A stretch of 64,000 nt of DNA. It comes from Chitinophagaceae bacterium (GTDB taxonomy: Bacteria; Bacteroidota; Bacteroidia; Chitinophagales; Chitinophagaceae). The stretch lies in the NCBI GenBank assembly GCA_016710745.1, contig JADJVB010000013.1, forward strand, positions 248,001 through 312,000, given 5' to 3'. Position numbers and translations under genes: made by a program. Shown in pieces: positions 17,285 through 24,886 of this stretch. Each line of letters starts with the position of its first letter. The first letter of the stretch is position 1. The notes under the pieces are model-generated. The model was not told where the DNA came from, did not search any database, and was given only the letters and a program-made list of their open reading frames with translations.

Positions 17285-18919
17285 TTACATTGTTTTAACT
17301 GGTTCAGGAATCATGTCAATAGCGTGGCACGGACATTGTTCGTAGCAAATAGCACAGCCGGTACAGGCGTCATAATTGAATTTATATCGGTTGCCGGGAC
17401 CGAGTTTAATGATGGCATCTTCGGGGCAGGCAGCAAAGCAACCATCACATTCGAAACAGTTGCCGCAACTTAAGCAACGCTGTGATTCGTAGCGTGCCTC
17501 TTTTTCGGAAAGGCCGGCCACTACTTCAACGAAATATTTGGCTGCCACCAGCGGAGCAAGTTTAACCTGTTCTTTAAGCGGTGCTTCGGTTTTGTACCAC
17601 ATGTGCAGTTTTCGGTAACCGGCAGTAGGATGTTTTTCGGCTTTCTGAAAAGTTTTGCCTTGTAAAAAAGCATCAATATATTTCGCTGCTTTTTTACCGT
17701 GGCCAATGGCAATAGTGGCGCTTCTTGTTTCGCCGGGTAACATATCACCACCGGCAAAAATGCCTTCATGGCCGGTCATGCGGTTGGTATCAATTTTAAT
17801 GGTACCGTCATCGTTTACCATCATGCCTTCAACCCCGCGTAGAAAACCCGAATCGCATTCCTGCTGGTTGGCGATGATCAGTACATCGGCATCAATGGTT
17901 TCAAATGCGCCGGTGCCAACCGCTTTTCCTTTTTCAACCTTCATTTGCTCAAGGGTGATCTTTTTCTTATTTATACTGCTGATACTTTTTAAAAGATTTA
18001 CATCCACGCCTTCTGCCATGGCATCTTCCGTTTCATAATCATAGGCCGGCATTAATTTTTTATCACCGGCGAAATAAACACTTGCTTCCGAATCGAATCT
18101 TTTGATGATACGCGACAGGTATAATGCCAGTTTACCACCTCCGTAAACGACTACTTTTTTATTGATATAGGGCGACGTAGTGGACTTGATCTCATTGAAA
18201 AATGAAAACGCATCGGTTACGTATATGGAATCATCCTGTTCAAACTCTTCTTTGTGAATTAACTGGGCACCGATGGCCAGGTACACGGCATCAAAATGGC
18301 CAGCCTCTTTTTCGGTAAGTACATCCTTTACTTTATAATTAAGCTTGAATTTTACGCCGGCTCTGGCAATACGATCTACTTCAAACTCCAGTATTTCCTT
18401 AGGCAAACGGTATTGTGGAATGCCGGTCCACATTAATCCACCTAAATGCCCACCAGCTTCATATACTTCCACTTCATGCCCCATACGTACAAGATGATAG
18501 GCGGCAGAAAGTCCCGAAGGCCCGGCACCAACAACCAATACCCGTTTACCTGATTCATATTCGGGGAATTGTATCGGCCATTTTTGATTAATGGCTTCAT
18601 CGCCGATATAGCGCTCCACCGCATGAATATTTACCGTGGTATCAATATGTGTTCTGTTGCAGCCTGTTTCGCAGGGCTTAACACATACCCGCCCCATGAT
18701 GGCGGGGAATGGGTTATCGGCTACCAGGATCTGGAAAGCTTCAAAATAATTTCCGGCTTGTGCTTCATTCATCCAGGCCTGAATATTTTCTCCGGCCGGG
18801 CAGGCGCTGTTACAGGGCGGCATAAAATCAACGTATAAAGGCCGTTGTTTTCTCAGCGGTCCTGTACCATCTGCATGGGCGGTAAGGTCGGCCGGTTTGG
18901 TAATGTCGGTATTTGACAT
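17285..18919 (-). CDS. GltD-like FAD/iron-sulfur oxidoreductase with C-terminal ferredoxin domain
   Basis: A 544-residue protein related to the glutamate synthase small subunit and PreT. An N-terminal cysteine domain (Cys36, Cys40, Cys79, Cys83, Cys87) precedes a FAD-binding Rossmann motif (GAGPSG, 131-136). The second nucleotide-binding motif reads YGGGKLALYLSRI instead of the usual GGGNTAMD type. FAD is closed by FAGGDM. The C-terminus is a two-cluster ferredoxin domain (CLSCGNC...CDGCFAACP and CTGCAICYEQCP). First gene of the operon, one base before nifJ; it probably moves electrons between a nucleotide cofactor and the ferredoxin pool used by NifJ (inference). Confidence 0.9.
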   Translation of the reverse strand: MSNTDITKPADLTAHADGTGPLRKQRPLYVDFMPPCNSACPAGENIQAWMNEAQAGNYFEAFQILVADNPFPAIMGRVCVKPCETGCNRTHIDTTVNIHAVERYIGDEAINQKWPIQFPEYESGKRVLVVGAGPSGLSAAYHLVRMGHEVEVYEAGGHLGGLMWTGIPQYRLPKEILEFEVDRIARAGVKFKLNYKVKDVLTEKEAGHFDAVYLAIGAQLIHKEEFEQDDSIYVTDAFSFFNEIKSTTSPYINKKVVVYGGGKLALYLSRIIKRFDSEASVYFAGDKKLMPAYDYETEDAMAEGVDVNLLKSISSINKKKITLEQMKVEKGKAVGTGAFETIDADVLIIANQQECDSGFLRGVEGMMVNDDGTIKIDTNRMTGHEGIFAGGDMLPGETRSATIAIGHGKKAAKYIDAFLQGKTFQKAEKHPTAGYRKLHMWYKTEAPLKEQVKLAPLVAAKYFVEVVAGLSEKEARYESQRCLSCGNCFECDGCFAACPEDAIIKLGPGNRYKFNYDACTGCAICYEQCPCHAIDMIPEPVKTM

Positions 18920-19139
18920 AGTAGTAGATTAGTTAAACATAATAGGTAGCCAAGTTAGCAGGAAGTACTATATTCAGCATTGATTTAGTTCAGCAATTTG
19001 CCTGATATAAATCATGAATTAAACTGCGGGGTTTTAAAAAGCCTGCGGGGATATGATCCGGTTGCCTTTGGGGTTCAGCAGAAGACAGGAATAAATAAAA
19101 TTGCATTTTTAAAAAGGTATATACCCAAATTAACATGAT

Positions 19140-19328
19140 ATGAATCCTCAAAAGAGAAGTATTGCTATTACAGCTTTTGTAATAATATTATTATCGGCTA
19201 ATTTAACCAGGCTAAAGGGAACCGAAAATATACGCCCCATTCATTTTGTAACCTTAATCACGCTGGGTGCCGCATTTGGTGTAATGCTGGTAAATATTAT
19301 TATGCTGATCAGGAACAGGAAGGGTTAA
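19140..19328 (+). CDS. Small membrane protein, two predicted helices
   Basis: A 62-residue protein of unknown function with two hydrophobic segments (about residues 9-22 and 35-56) and a basic C-terminus (RNRKG). Its stop overlaps the stop of convergent glyS by a few bases. No family recognised. Confidence 0.6.
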   Translation: MNPQKRSIAITAFVIILLSANLTRLKGTENIRPIHFVTLITLGAAFGVMLVNIIMLIRNRKG

Positions 19329-20797
19329 CCGATCTTCGCCAATACCAAATTCTTTACCTCACTTAATGCAATCCTTTCCTGCAGCATCGTATCCCGGTAG
19401 CGAATGGTTACGGTATTATCTTCTTTGGTTTGATGATCGATGGTTAAACAAAAAGGTGTGCCTACTGCATCCATCCTGCGGTACCTTTTACCAATGGCAT
19501 CCTTCTCTTCGTAAAAACACATAAAGCTACCTTTACAATCATTCATTAGCTCTTTGGCAATTTCGGGCAGTCCGTCTTTTTTTAATAAAGGAAGAATCGC
19601 CAGTTTGGTAGGTGCCAGCATGGGAGGTATTTTTAAAACCACCCGGCTGTCTTCGGTACCATCTTCTTTGAGCCATTTTTCTTCAGCATAGGCCAGACTG
19701 ATAATGGTAAGAAATAATCTGTCGAGGCCCACAGAAGTTTCAACAACGAATGGTGTGTAGTTACCATATGCTTTGTTGGTATCCGGATCAATATCATTAT
19801 CGAAATACTGGATCTTCTTTTTGCTGTATTCCTGGTGTTGTTTCAAATCAAAGTCGGTACGACTGTGGATGCCTTCCAGTTCCTTCCAGCCAAACGGAAA
19901 TTCAAATTCTATATCCAACGCGGCATCCGCGTAATGCGCTAATTTAACATGATCATGAAAACGCAGTTTTTCTGCGGGTATGCCGATACTTTCATGCCAT
20001 TTTTTTCTTTCATCCTTCCAGAAATTATACCATTCCATCTGTGTGCCGGGGCGAATGAAGAACTGCATTTCCATTTGTTCAAATTCCCGCATGCGGAAAA
20101 TAAACTGGCGGGCAACGATCTCGTTTCGGAATGCTTTGCCGGTTTGTGCAATACCAAAAGGGATTTTCATCCGACCGGTTTTTTGCACGTTTAAAAAATT
20201 TACAAAAATACCCTGGGCGGTCTCGGGCCTCAGGTATACTTTATTATCATCGGGATTATCTGCCGCAATGGCGCCAAACTCGGTGGAGAACATCAGGTTG
20301 AACTGCCGAACATCGGTCCAGTTGCCCGTTTTGCTAACAGCGCATTTGATCGTATTGTCTTCAATTAATTTTTTCAGTCCTGCGTAGTCATCTTTTGCTA
20401 ATAATTGGTCCATTGAAGCCAGAACTTCTGCTGCCAACTGCTCATTGCCCACTGCCAGCTGTTCTTCTGCAAATCCTTCGATCAAATGATCAACCCGATA
20501 CCTTTTATTACTGTCTTTATTATCGATCATCGGGTCGCTGAAATTGTCCACATGGCCGCTGGCCTTCCAGGTAGTCGGGTGCATAAAGATAGCTGCATCG
20601 ATACCTACAATATTATCGTGCATCTGGGTCATACTCTTCCACCAATGATCGCGTATGTTTTTTTTCAACTGGGCGCCGTTTTGGCCATAGTCGTACACAG
20701 CCGCCAGGCCATCATAGATTTCGGAAGATTGAAAAATGTAACCGTATTCCTTACAATGGGAGATCAGTTCTGCGAAATTGTTTGCTTCATTTGCCAT
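19325..20797 (-). CDS. glyS: Glycine--tRNA ligase (single-chain type)
   Basis: A 490-residue class II aminoacyl-tRNA synthetase of the homodimeric type. Signatures include IFQSSEIYDGLAAVYDYG near the N-terminus, YLRPETAQGIFVNF, motif 2 FIFRMREFEQMEMQFF, the motif 3 region ETSVGLDRLFL, and a C-terminal anticodon-binding domain with LPLLKKDGL. I chose the ATG at 20797 (MANEANNFAEL) over the upstream TTG at 20806 because a TAAATTTG promoter box at 20804-20811 overlaps that TTG. Confidence 0.95.
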   Translation of the reverse strand: MANEANNFAELISHCKEYGYIFQSSEIYDGLAAVYDYGQNGAQLKKNIRDHWWKSMTQMHDNIVGIDAAIFMHPTTWKASGHVDNFSDPMIDNKDSNKRYRVDHLIEGFAEEQLAVGNEQLAAEVLASMDQLLAKDDYAGLKKLIEDNTIKCAVSKTGNWTDVRQFNLMFSTEFGAIAADNPDDNKVYLRPETAQGIFVNFLNVQKTGRMKIPFGIAQTGKAFRNEIVARQFIFRMREFEQMEMQFFIRPGTQMEWYNFWKDERKKWHESIGIPAEKLRFHDHVKLAHYADAALDIEFEFPFGWKELEGIHSRTDFDLKQHQEYSKKKIQYFDNDIDPDTNKAYGNYTPFVVETSVGLDRLFLTIISLAYAEEKWLKEDGTEDSRVVLKIPPMLAPTKLAILPLLKKDGLPEIAKELMNDCKGSFMCFYEEKDAIGKRYRRMDAVGTPFCLTIDHQTKEDNTVTIRYRDTMLQERIALSEVKNLVLAKIG

Positions 20798-20803
20798 AGG
20801 GCG

Positions 20804-20811
20804 CAAATTTA
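20804..20811 (-). promoter_or_regulatory. TAnnTTTG -7 box for glyS, 6 nt before the ATG
   Basis: On the minus strand the box reads TAAATTTG, an exact match to the Bacteroidota -7 consensus. Only six bases separate it from the glyS ATG, so transcription would start at or next to the start codon. No clear -33 TTTG was seen at the expected distance. Confidence 0.5.
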
Positions 20812-20817
20812 GGCAAT

Positions 20818-20846
20818 ATTGTCAACTATTTTTAGGCATATATTTG
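20818..20846 (+). promoter_or_regulatory. Bacteroidota-type promoter for the membrane-protein gene at 20869
   Basis: TATATTTG at 20839-20846 matches TAnnTTTG; ATTG at 20818-20821 lies 17 bp upstream as a weak -33 element. The GTG start is 22 nt downstream. Divergent to the glyS box. Confidence 0.5.
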
Positions 20847-20868
20847 TTTCTAAATTTTTTTAGAAGCC

Positions 20869-22011
20869 GTGGCAGAGTCATTTAAATTACCGGATAACAG
20901 GCCTTCCGCACTGGAAAAATTCGGCCTGTACTACCTTAATCTGTTCAGAAAAAAAGACCTGACCTACACGGTATTTGATTTTAGCGATGAAGACCTGGCC
21001 CGAAAGGTGAGGAGGATTACGGTAAAAGGCGTTTTACTTTCGGCCATTACGGGCATCATACTGGTTTTTCCTACGGTTTGGGTTGATCATCGTTTTCAAA
21101 ACGAAATCTGGTACCTGCACTACGGCTGGGTTGCCCTGGTAACGCTAGTTTCGGTGGCGATCGAATTTTACCTGCTTTTCATTATTGCTCTAAAAGCGGT
21201 GTACGAAGTAAGCAATATCATTAATATGCGCGCCAACCAAAAGGAGTTTTTACAATCGGGCATATTCAGTGTCAAAAATATACTGGCCCGTACGGCTTTG
21301 GAATTGCCCGATCCCGAATTGAAAATATTGGGGATCGATCCGTTTAAACGGATCTCCAAAAAGAACCTGTTGGTTTTGGGACTGGTTTACAAGGCGAAAA
21401 TATTTGTAACCAATTTCATTTTAAAATACGGATTGAAGTTTTCGGTAGGCGAAACCATTTATGGTATTCCCATTTTATATGAGGCCTTGTTTGTGGAAGC
21501 ATTCTGGAACGGGGTGGTGCTGAAAAGAGTAGTTAAGGAAGCCCGATTAAGGCTTTTTGGTTTTGCGTTGGCCAATCATATTGCCGATACGGTTATCAGG
21601 TCCGGGATGATTGATGAACTTTCGCCCGAGGCTAAAATGGGTTGTATGCGGGCCATTGGCAATGCGGTGGTGATGACGCAGAATTATCATCCCAACATGA
21701 TGATCCTGTTGCTGGAGTTTCAGGAACTGTTGCAAATCAGCGAAGAAAACAGATACGATGACTGGGATCTGTTTTTACAAACATTAGGCAAGGTTTCGGA
21801 AAAGGAACGGAATTTTTTACTCGATCTGTTTACGGTATCGGCTGCTTTTGATGGAAAAATTTCAAATTTGGAAAAGGAAAACCTGCAGGCTGCCTACGGC
21901 AAGGATTTTGAATTGTATTATCCTCGTTTGATGAAACTAACGAAGCATTTGAAAGAAGGAAGGCTAAATGCCGCTTATGCATTATGCAGGCTGGATTTTG
22001 TTGTGGGTTAA
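20869..22011 (+). CDS. Uncharacterised membrane protein, 380 aa
   Basis: A GTG-started protein with two strong N-terminal hydrophobic segments (about residues 52-72 and 84-112), an amphipathic middle part (GLKFSVGETIYGIPILYEALFVEAFWNG cut across 205-232) and a soluble C-terminal part after residue 300 (SEKERNFLLDLFTVSAAFDG) resembling a tellurite-resistance/TerB-like helical domain by appearance. I do not recognise a definite family. Followed after 9 bp by another small membrane protein, so they may form a unit. Confidence 0.8.
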   Translation: MAESFKLPDNRPSALEKFGLYYLNLFRKKDLTYTVFDFSDEDLARKVRRITVKGVLLSAITGIILVFPTVWVDHRFQNEIWYLHYGWVALVTLVSVAIEFYLLFIIALKAVYEVSNIINMRANQKEFLQSGIFSVKNILARTALELPDPELKILGIDPFKRISKKNLLVLGLVYKAKIFVTNFILKYGLKFSVGETIYGIPILYEALFVEAFWNGVVLKRVVKEARLRLFGFALANHIADTVIRSGMIDELSPEAKMGCMRAIGNAVVMTQNYHPNMMILLLEFQELLQISEENRYDDWDLFLQTLGKVSEKERNFLLDLFTVSAAFDGKISNLEKENLQAAYGKDFELYYPRLMKLTKHLKEGRLNAAYALCRLDFVVG

Positions 22012-22020
22012 CAATATTAT

Positions 22021-22317
22021 ATGATAACTGAAGAAAAAATAAAATCGGTTCAAAAGCAATTAAGAAGAGGAGAACCGCAGGGTGAGATTAAAAACGAACT
22101 TAGAAGGGAAGGCTATTCTGAAGAAGACATTGAAATGGTTTTTGTGGCGCACAAGCCCGATATGCGGAGCTGGTATCTGGTTTGTTCAATCATTTTTTTT
22201 GTAGTGGGAGCCTGTCTCCTGGTAACACAGGGCAGTTTTTTGTTTCTTGTTTTTGCTGCCGCAATGTATTCGGTATATTATATTGAAAAAGAAAGGATAA
22301 AAAAGAAATCAGCTTGA
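22021..22317 (+). CDS. Small protein with N-terminal helical domain and C-terminal membrane hairpin
   Basis: A 98-residue protein. Residues 1-45 are charged and helical (KQLRRGEPQGEIKNELRREG, then YSEEDIEMVF, a UBA- or SHOCT-like shape), followed by two hydrophobic segments at about 51-70 and 72-86 and a Lys-rich end. Function unknown. Its 3' end overlaps convergent BrkB by 9 bp. Confidence 0.72.
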   Translation: MITEEKIKSVQKQLRRGEPQGEIKNELRREGYSEEDIEMVFVAHKPDMRSWYLVCSIIFFVVGACLLVTQGSFLFLVFAAAMYSVYYIEKERIKKKSA

Positions 22318-23313
22318 GGTTTCGGGTGGTGCGGAGTTCGATGTTTCTACTACCGCCTTCTTCTCCGGCTGCTCCTCAATAGCTTTTTCGGATTCTACCT
22401 CAATTTCCTGTATCCAAACCGCATAACTGCTGGGGTATATACGGGTGCCGGTATGAGCTGCATATACATGTGTAAAAACAGCACCCAAATACAGGATCAT
22501 GGCTGAGTAATAAACCCAAAGCAACATTACAATAACAGCTCCGGCTGTTCCGTAAGTAGTGGAGAATTCACTATGGCCTATGTAATAACCTATTAAAAAT
22601 TTACCTGCCATAAAAAGGGTAGCGGTAGTAAAAGCACCTGCTCTAATATGCGTCCATTTTACCCTTGCATCGGGCAGTACTTTAAATATCATTCCAAATA
22701 ACAGGGATGTAATGGCAAATGTGATGAGTACATTAACAATGTAGAGTACGATCACCGTGAGTTCGGGAAATAGTTTAGTAAGCTGACTGAGTAGCGCATC
22801 CATGGCACCGTTAACAAGAAGAGATACTAATAGCAGGAACCCCAGGCTTACAACAATGGAAAAAGATAACAGGCGGTTAAAAATTATTTTCAAAATGCCT
22901 GTTCCCTTAGGTTTTGATTTTAATCTCCAGATAGAGTTGATAGAGTCCTGTATTTCGCTAAATACGCTTGTGGCTCCAACCAGTAAGGTAACTATACCAA
23001 CGAGAGTAGCAAAATAACTCCTGCCCGATAAAGCTGCCCCACGGATGGTTTGCTGCACCAGTAATGCGGCTTCGTTTCCTACAAATCCGGATATCTGGTT
23101 AAACAATGACCCTTCAATGGCCGCCCGGCCATAAAAAACATCACTGATCGAAATGATAATAATGAGCATGGCAGGTAATGAAAAAACGGTATAAAATGCC
23201 AGGGCGGCACTTAGTTTGAACACCCGGTTTTCAATAAAATCGGAAAAGGTTTGTTTGATGATCGACCAAATACTCTTTGTCAAAACTTTCATCCTGTTAT
23301 ATAAGTTTTTCAT
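22309..23313 (-). CDS. YihY/BrkB-family inner-membrane protein
   Basis: A 334-residue protein with about six transmembrane segments and the YihY/BrkB pattern: KLSAALAFYTVFSLPAML near the N-terminus, GAAALLVQQ-like periplasmic region, GATSVFSEIQDSINSIW, and WVYYSAMILYLGAVFTHVYA near the C-terminal helix. The family is of unclear function (former RNase BN, possible transporter). A charged tail rich in Glu, Lys and Pro follows residue 300. M1 overlaps the mazG stop by 17 bp; an ATG at 23292 would remove the overlap. Confidence 0.9.
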   Translation of the reverse strand: MKNLYNRMKVLTKSIWSIIKQTFSDFIENRVFKLSAALAFYTVFSLPAMLIIIISISDVFYGRAAIEGSLFNQISGFVGNEAALLVQQTIRGAALSGRSYFATLVGIVTLLVGATSVFSEIQDSINSIWRLKSKPKGTGILKIIFNRLLSFSIVVSLGFLLLVSLLVNGAMDALLSQLTKLFPELTVIVLYIVNVLITFAITSLLFGMIFKVLPDARVKWTHIRAGAFTTATLFMAGKFLIGYYIGHSEFSTTYGTAGAVIVMLLWVYYSAMILYLGAVFTHVYAAHTGTRIYPSSYAVWIQEIEVESEKAIEEQPEKKAVVETSNSAPPETSS

Positions 23314-23632
23314 TGTTCAGATGTCTTTCGCCGTCCCGTAAATTCTTTTTTTCAAAATTCTTTTCCAGTGCCTCAGTTAAATTAACCCCTGTTTGATTGG
23401 CTAAACAGATCAACACCCAAAGTACATCTGCCATTTCATCACCTACATCTTTCCCTTGGTCAGATTCTTTATATGACTGCTCGCCGTATTTGCGTACCAT
23501 CAACCGGCTTAGTTCACCAACTTCTTCCATTAATATGCCCAGGTTGGTTAGTTCACTGAAGTATTTTACGCCAACGGTTTTTATCCATTGATCAACCTGT
23601 TGCTGTGCCTGGTTAAGTGTTATCTCTTTCAT
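23297..23632 (-). CDS. MazG-like nucleotide pyrophosphohydrolase
   Basis: A 111-residue all-alpha NTP pyrophosphohydrolase of the MazG type. The metal-binding pattern is visible as EEVGELSRLMVRKYGEQ followed by KDVGDEMADVLWVL (ExxE plus ExxD). Such enzymes hydrolyse (d)NTPs, often non-canonical ones, to monophosphates. It lies between dtd and BrkB on the same strand, separated from dtd by a large nested palindrome. Confidence 0.9.
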   Translation of the reverse strand: MKEITLNQAQQQVDQWIKTVGVKYFSELTNLGILMEEVGELSRLMVRKYGEQSYKESDQGKDVGDEMADVLWVLICLANQTGVNLTEALEKNFEKKNLRDGERHLNNEKLI

Positions 23633-23652
23633 ACTTTAATATATTGATTATT

Positions 23653-23735
23653 GGGCTAAAGCCCGGCGATGCTTTTCTGAGTTGCCCCGGCCTTAAGGCC
23701 GGGGCAACTCAACAGATCAAATAGGGCTTTAGCCC
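23653..23735. repeat. Nested palindromic element between dtd and the mazG-like gene
   Basis: A perfect 32-bp palindrome (23679-23710, core GCCCCGGCCTTAAGGCCGGG) is flanked by a 12-bp inverted repeat pair, GGGCTAAAGCCC (23653-23664) and GGGCTTTAGCCC (23724-23735), each arm also a near-palindrome. It fills nearly the whole gap after the dtd stop. No T-run follows in either direction, so it looks like a REP-type or mobile palindrome more than a simple terminator. Confidence 0.85.
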
Positions 23736-23736
23736 A

Positions 23737-24189
23737 TTATTCTTTATTTTTTGTGTCAATTACTATGGTTACCGGCCCATCATTTAACAACGCTACTTTC
23801 ATGTCTGCTCCAAATTCCCCGGTATAAATTTTCTTGCCCAGATCAATTTCTAATTGCTCGATCATTTTTTTATAGAGGGGTATAGCAATATCGGGTTTGC
23901 TTGCTTTAATATAAGAAGGCCGGTTTCCTTTTTTAGTAGCAGCGTGTAAAGTAAACTGGCTTATCAATAAGATATCACCATTTATATCCTTTACAGAAAT
24001 ATTGGGCACTTTGTTTTCATTATCAAAAATGCGCAGGTTAACGATCTTGTTGCTGAGCCATTCAATGTCTTCATTGGTATCGGTGTCTTCGATGCCGATA
24101 AAAATCAATAAGCCCTGATCGATCTCTGAAAATATTGTATCATTGATCGTTACAGAAGCTCCGGAAACCCGTTGTATAACAGTTCTCAT
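23737..24189 (-). CDS. dtd: D-aminoacyl-tRNA deacylase
   Basis: A 150-residue enzyme that hydrolyses D-aminoacyl-tRNAs (and glycyl-tRNA-Ala). Family motifs are complete: MRTVIQRVSGASVTI at the N-terminus, SQFTLHAATKKGNRPSY in the middle and NDGPVTIVID at the C-terminus (the cross-subunit Gly-Pro motif). A TATATTTG promoter box lies 5 nt before the ATG. Confidence 0.96.
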   Translation of the reverse strand: MRTVIQRVSGASVTINDTIFSEIDQGLLIFIGIEDTDTNEDIEWLSNKIVNLRIFDNENKVPNISVKDINGDILLISQFTLHAATKKGNRPSYIKASKPDIAIPLYKKMIEQLEIDLGKKIYTGEFGADMKVALLNDGPVTIVIDTKNKE

Positions 24190-24194
24190 AAAAG

Positions 24195-24202
24195 CAAATA
24201 TA
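24195..24202 (-). promoter_or_regulatory. TAnnTTTG -7 box for dtd, 5 nt before the ATG
   Basis: On the minus strand TATATTTG matches the Bacteroidota -7 consensus; five bases separate it from the dtd ATG, predicting a leaderless or almost leaderless transcript. Confidence 0.5.
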
Positions 24203-24246
24203 AGTTAACCGAAAAACGAAACCACCTGATTCAAAAAGGAATTACA

Positions 24247-24417
24247 CTATTTATTTTTATTGGCGATCAACAACAACAAAGCAGCAAGTGGTAATGGCAG
24301 CCACCAAAAATCCTGTAGTTCAGACAAACGACCCGATTCTTTTCCAACCAGGTACATCACTATTGAGGCAATGATGCATACAACACCAAGCAAATAAAAA
24401 AGTTTTTTTCGGTTCAT
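24247..24417 (-). CDS. 56-aa membrane protein
   Basis: A complete short ORF (ATG at 24417, TAG at 24247) encoding 56 residues: a basic start (MNRKKLF), a hydrophobic segment (YLLGVVCIIASIVMYLVG), a polar turn with KESGRLSELQDF, a second hydrophobic segment (WWLPLPLAALLLLIANK) and a basic end. The two-helix hairpin shape and clean hydrophobicity pattern argue that it is coding. No family recognised; it lies between dtd and nrdJ. Confidence 0.6.
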   Translation of the reverse strand: MNRKKLFYLLGVVCIIASIVMYLVGKESGRLSELQDFWWLPLPLAALLLLIANKNK

Positions 24418-24770
24418 ACTATTCAGGTTTTTATAAATCTACTCATTAGTATCTAGATGCACAACAGAAACGGGATTTTATTTTCGGTGTATACACGAAG
24501 ATATATTAGCGAAGGGGTGCACGGATTTTTTACAGACAGGTTTTTTATAAAGAATCATCTGCTGCTGTTGTAACTTTTGATGAAGAAAGGATTTGCTTTT
24601 CTACAGGTAAAACCACAAGGCAAAAAAATGCCAACATCTGTAAAAACCGGCAAAACCGCCTGAAATCAACCAATTGAATATTTTTCGAATATTCCAAGAT
24701 TTTAAACAAACAATTCTGAAAATATTTGGGGAAAATCGAGCAAATCCAATACCCGTTTGACTCTTCAAAA

Positions 24771-24792
24771 TTATCCACCGATTTTGTCCACA
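24771..24792 (+). promoter_or_regulatory. Two DnaA-box-like sequences upstream of nrdJ
   Basis: TTATCCACC (24771-24779) and TTGTCCACA (24784-24792) each differ by one base from the DnaA-box consensus TTATNCACA, are in the same orientation and are spaced 13 bp apart. They end 18 bp before the -33 element of the nrdJ promoter, a position suited to DnaA control of ribonucleotide reductase. Confidence 0.45.
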
Positions 24793-24810
24793 GGTGTTGA
24801 TATTTATAAG

Positions 24811-24841
24811 TTTGATTCTTCAACCAATACAAATATTTTCG
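24811..24841 (+). promoter_or_regulatory. Bacteroidota-type promoter for nrdJ
   Basis: TTTG (24811-24814) and TATTTTCG (24834-24841, one change from TAnnTTTG) are separated by 19 bp, the usual spacing for -33 and -7 elements. The nrdJ ATG is 45 nt downstream of the box. Confidence 0.6.
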
Positions 24842-24886
24842 TTTGCTTAACGATACATAACCCATTTAAATAGCCTCGTATATATT

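Larger units (their letters stand above)
24418..24886. other. Regulatory intergenic region upstream of nrdJ
   Basis: No convincing gene in about 470 bp. The left half is featureless. The right half holds two DnaA-box-like sequences and a Bacteroidota promoter (listed separately), consistent with control of nrdJ. A minus-strand ORF across 24545-24865 has unlikely composition (Tyr/Phe/Cys-rich) and is not supported. No cobalamin riboswitch was recognised. Confidence 0.6.

Noticed and set aside
24545..24865. 106-codon minus-strand ORF upstream of nrdJ
   Set aside because: Overlaps the DnaA-like boxes and promoter; unlikely composition and no recognised domain.
24418..24886. Cobalamin riboswitch or NrdR boxes before nrdJ
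   Set aside because: Looked for because nrdJ needs B12, but no B12-box or NrdR palindrome was recognised.
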